In this document: positions 62,554 through 64,000 of the stretch, one piece after another
Numbering within the stretch: position 1 is the stretch's first letter
How the letters are laid out: each line of letters starts with the position of its first letter
NCBI GenBank assembly: GCA_030141605.1
Contig: JAQGDQ010000002.1
Coordinates: forward strand, 1,656,501-1,720,500
Reading direction: 5' to 3'
Source: Tubiluchus corallicola
Lineage: Eukaryota; Priapulida; Priapulimorpha; Priapulimorphida; Tubiluchidae
DNA length: 64,000 nucleotides
Program-made: the position numbers and the translations under genes
Notes under the pieces: generated by a model
The model's input: the letters and a program-made list of their open reading frames with translations, nothing else
What the model was told of the DNA's origin: nothing
Databases searched by the model: none

Positions 62554-64000
62554 CTGCACACAAAAATTGAACAAAATTACAAGTACAAATTTACAGTATA
62601 GCCAAAAACTGATGTCATTTAGTTTAGGAAGGCTACTGAACACTGGCAACCTTTTACGATACATAATAACTTACATGCTTACCTAACACATAACTCATAC
62701 AGCTAAATCACATAGCTTACGCATTATGCGAGTGCTGATCTCTAAACCAAAGAAGTTAACCTAGCTTGACAAGCACAAGTTTATAAATTTTGAAGTTTCC
62801 ACAACAACTCTATGATTTTATTTGCAGATAACAGCTCTAATTTAGTGAATTCTAATCAGCTCTTAGCAGATGATTTTTTTCAAGTAACCACATGCAACTT
62901 ACTGATGCGGAAAGTTCATATAAAAAAAATGATAGGAAATTACGTTTTTTTCTAATCACATTAAACTGCATTACATCAATAGGTCTCATTACATTACACA
63001 GGCTTTTTAAAATAACAGTTCTAAGTAAATTGCAAAGTCTGCTAATGTAAAAAGTTATGTTTGTTTACTGTTGATTAATGCCACTTAAATCAAAGTTTGT
63101 ATGCGTGCAGTACACTGGCAGCTACATTTTTTGTATTTGCATATAATGATAGTGTAATATCAAGAGCTAGGGAACTTAGTGTTTAAATGCTTACAAGCTA
63201 TCTGGTGATACATATCGTCCTTAGTGATTTGGTTCAGAGCTAGGGAACTTAGTGTTTTAATGCTTACAAGCTATCTGGTGATATATGTTGTCCTTAGTGA
63301 TTTGGTTCAAAAGTTATCAGAAGGCATAAGCCGTCCTAAATAAACAAATGCAAAGGTGCTGCTAGGAAAGCTTGTGGACTCTCTGTATATCATTATAGGC
63401 GAAGTGGGTAAGTTGCAAAATTATGTGACAAAGCTTGTCTAATCACCAAACAAACAAAGCAAAACGATTTCCCGCATTGCAAAATGCGAGTGGTGAGTAC
63501 ACTATAGTCACTGTAGTGTAAATTTTGCATTATACCCAAAAGTCATGTTTTGTTTTCCTTAGAAAAGTATAGGTAAGCAAATAACAGAGAACGTATACTG
63601 CTTTTTTTTACTTTTTGCCAATAGATACTAAATAAACTGTTTCAAAGTTGGGTGTCGTGTATTTTGCTCAAGTACGGACCAGTTATGCTTACAATGTAGA
63701 CTACCATACACAGCTAGCAGTTATCATTATAAACAAAACTACATGTAGAGTGGGATTTGAAGAATTTGAAAAGGTCTACAAAATGGTATGAAGTTTGCTT
63801 AGTAAAAAAAATATACAAACACATAAAAAGTAGGCAGTGTTGCATAGCGATAAGAGCAATCTATAGTTTTAAATTTGCAGTTTCTAAGTGTTAGTAATAA
63901 AAAACAAAATTACTGCAACGTATGTGAAAACTATATATTATTTATGATGACTAAGTGCAATCTTCATAGTAAGAATGCAAATCAACCGCTGTTTTGTAAT
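62554..64000. other. presumed intron of the TRF-like gene
   Basis: AT-rich sequence upstream of the penultimate TRF-like exon. I found no frame resembling a TRFH domain on the minus strand. A two-copy tandem repeat at 63163-63308 is listed separately. Further exons probably lie right of the window. Confidence 0.5.
63163..63308. repeat. two-copy 73-bp tandem repeat
   Basis: 63163-63235 and 63236-63308 are nearly identical, each from AGAGCTAGGGAACTTAGTG to TTAGTGATTTGGTTC, with only a few substitutions. A recent local duplication without coding content. Confidence 0.95.

Noticed and set aside
1-64000. CRISPR arrays, bacterial operons, rRNA genes, retroviral or LTR elements
   Set aside because: No regularly spaced repeats, Shine-Dalgarno-driven gene runs, rRNA-like blocks or gag/pol frames were seen on either strand.

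Overview
This is intron-rich animal nuclear DNA (AT-rich, GT-AG introns, no operons, no vertebrate-type repeats). Every recognisable gene is metazoan: a PLEKHG-type RhoGEF, YPEL5, ALKBH1, SLIRP, SNW1, two mucin-type GalNAc-transferases and a shelterin TRF-like Myb protein. At about nine genes in 64 kb the genome is compact, which fits an invertebrate (tunicate, cnidarian, placozoan, sponge or similar). I cannot fix the phylum from the sequence alone.

Layout. 1-9 kb: the 3' part of a PLEKHG RhoGEF (+), whose DH domain starts outside the window. 9-12.5 kb: non-coding DNA with a foldback element. 12.6-13.3 kb: YPEL5 (-). 15.4-15.9 kb: a short hAT-like element with an 8-bp target duplication. 16.9-34.3 kb: ALKBH1 (-), SLIRP (+), SNW1 (-), the same three neighbours in the same relative orientations as on human 14q24.3 (recalled, not searched). 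ALKBH1 and SLIRP are head to head with only about 52 bp between start codons. SLIRP and SNW1 are tail to tail. 34.3-37.6 kb: intergenic, with microsatellites and an imperfect palindrome. 37.6-59.2 kb: two GALNT7-like paralogues arranged tail to tail (A on +, B on -). They share a 12-exon structure with the same phases and nearly identical exon lengths. Intron 6 of copy B holds a small, apparently undescribed secreted collagen-like gene on the opposite strand. Intron 5 of B holds an hAT-like element a few bases from a splice donor, and intron 11 of B holds a decayed hAT transposase tail. 61.2-62.6 kb: the last two exons of a TRF-like telomere-binding protein (-), continuing beyond the right edge.

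How the genes relate. There is no single pathway. The ALKBH1-SLIRP pair shares one tiny intergenic space and both products are linked to mitochondrial RNA or nucleic-acid metabolism in mammals, so a shared promoter is plausible. The GALNT pair is a local inverted duplication of a Golgi enzyme. The points most worth a second look are the apparent loss of about 85 conserved residues from SNW1, the nested collagen-like gene, diverged active-region residues in GALNT copy B, and the transposon insertion beside the B exon 5 donor. Exon boundaries were assigned by hand from reading frame, splice consensus and protein similarity recalled from memory; no alignment was run.
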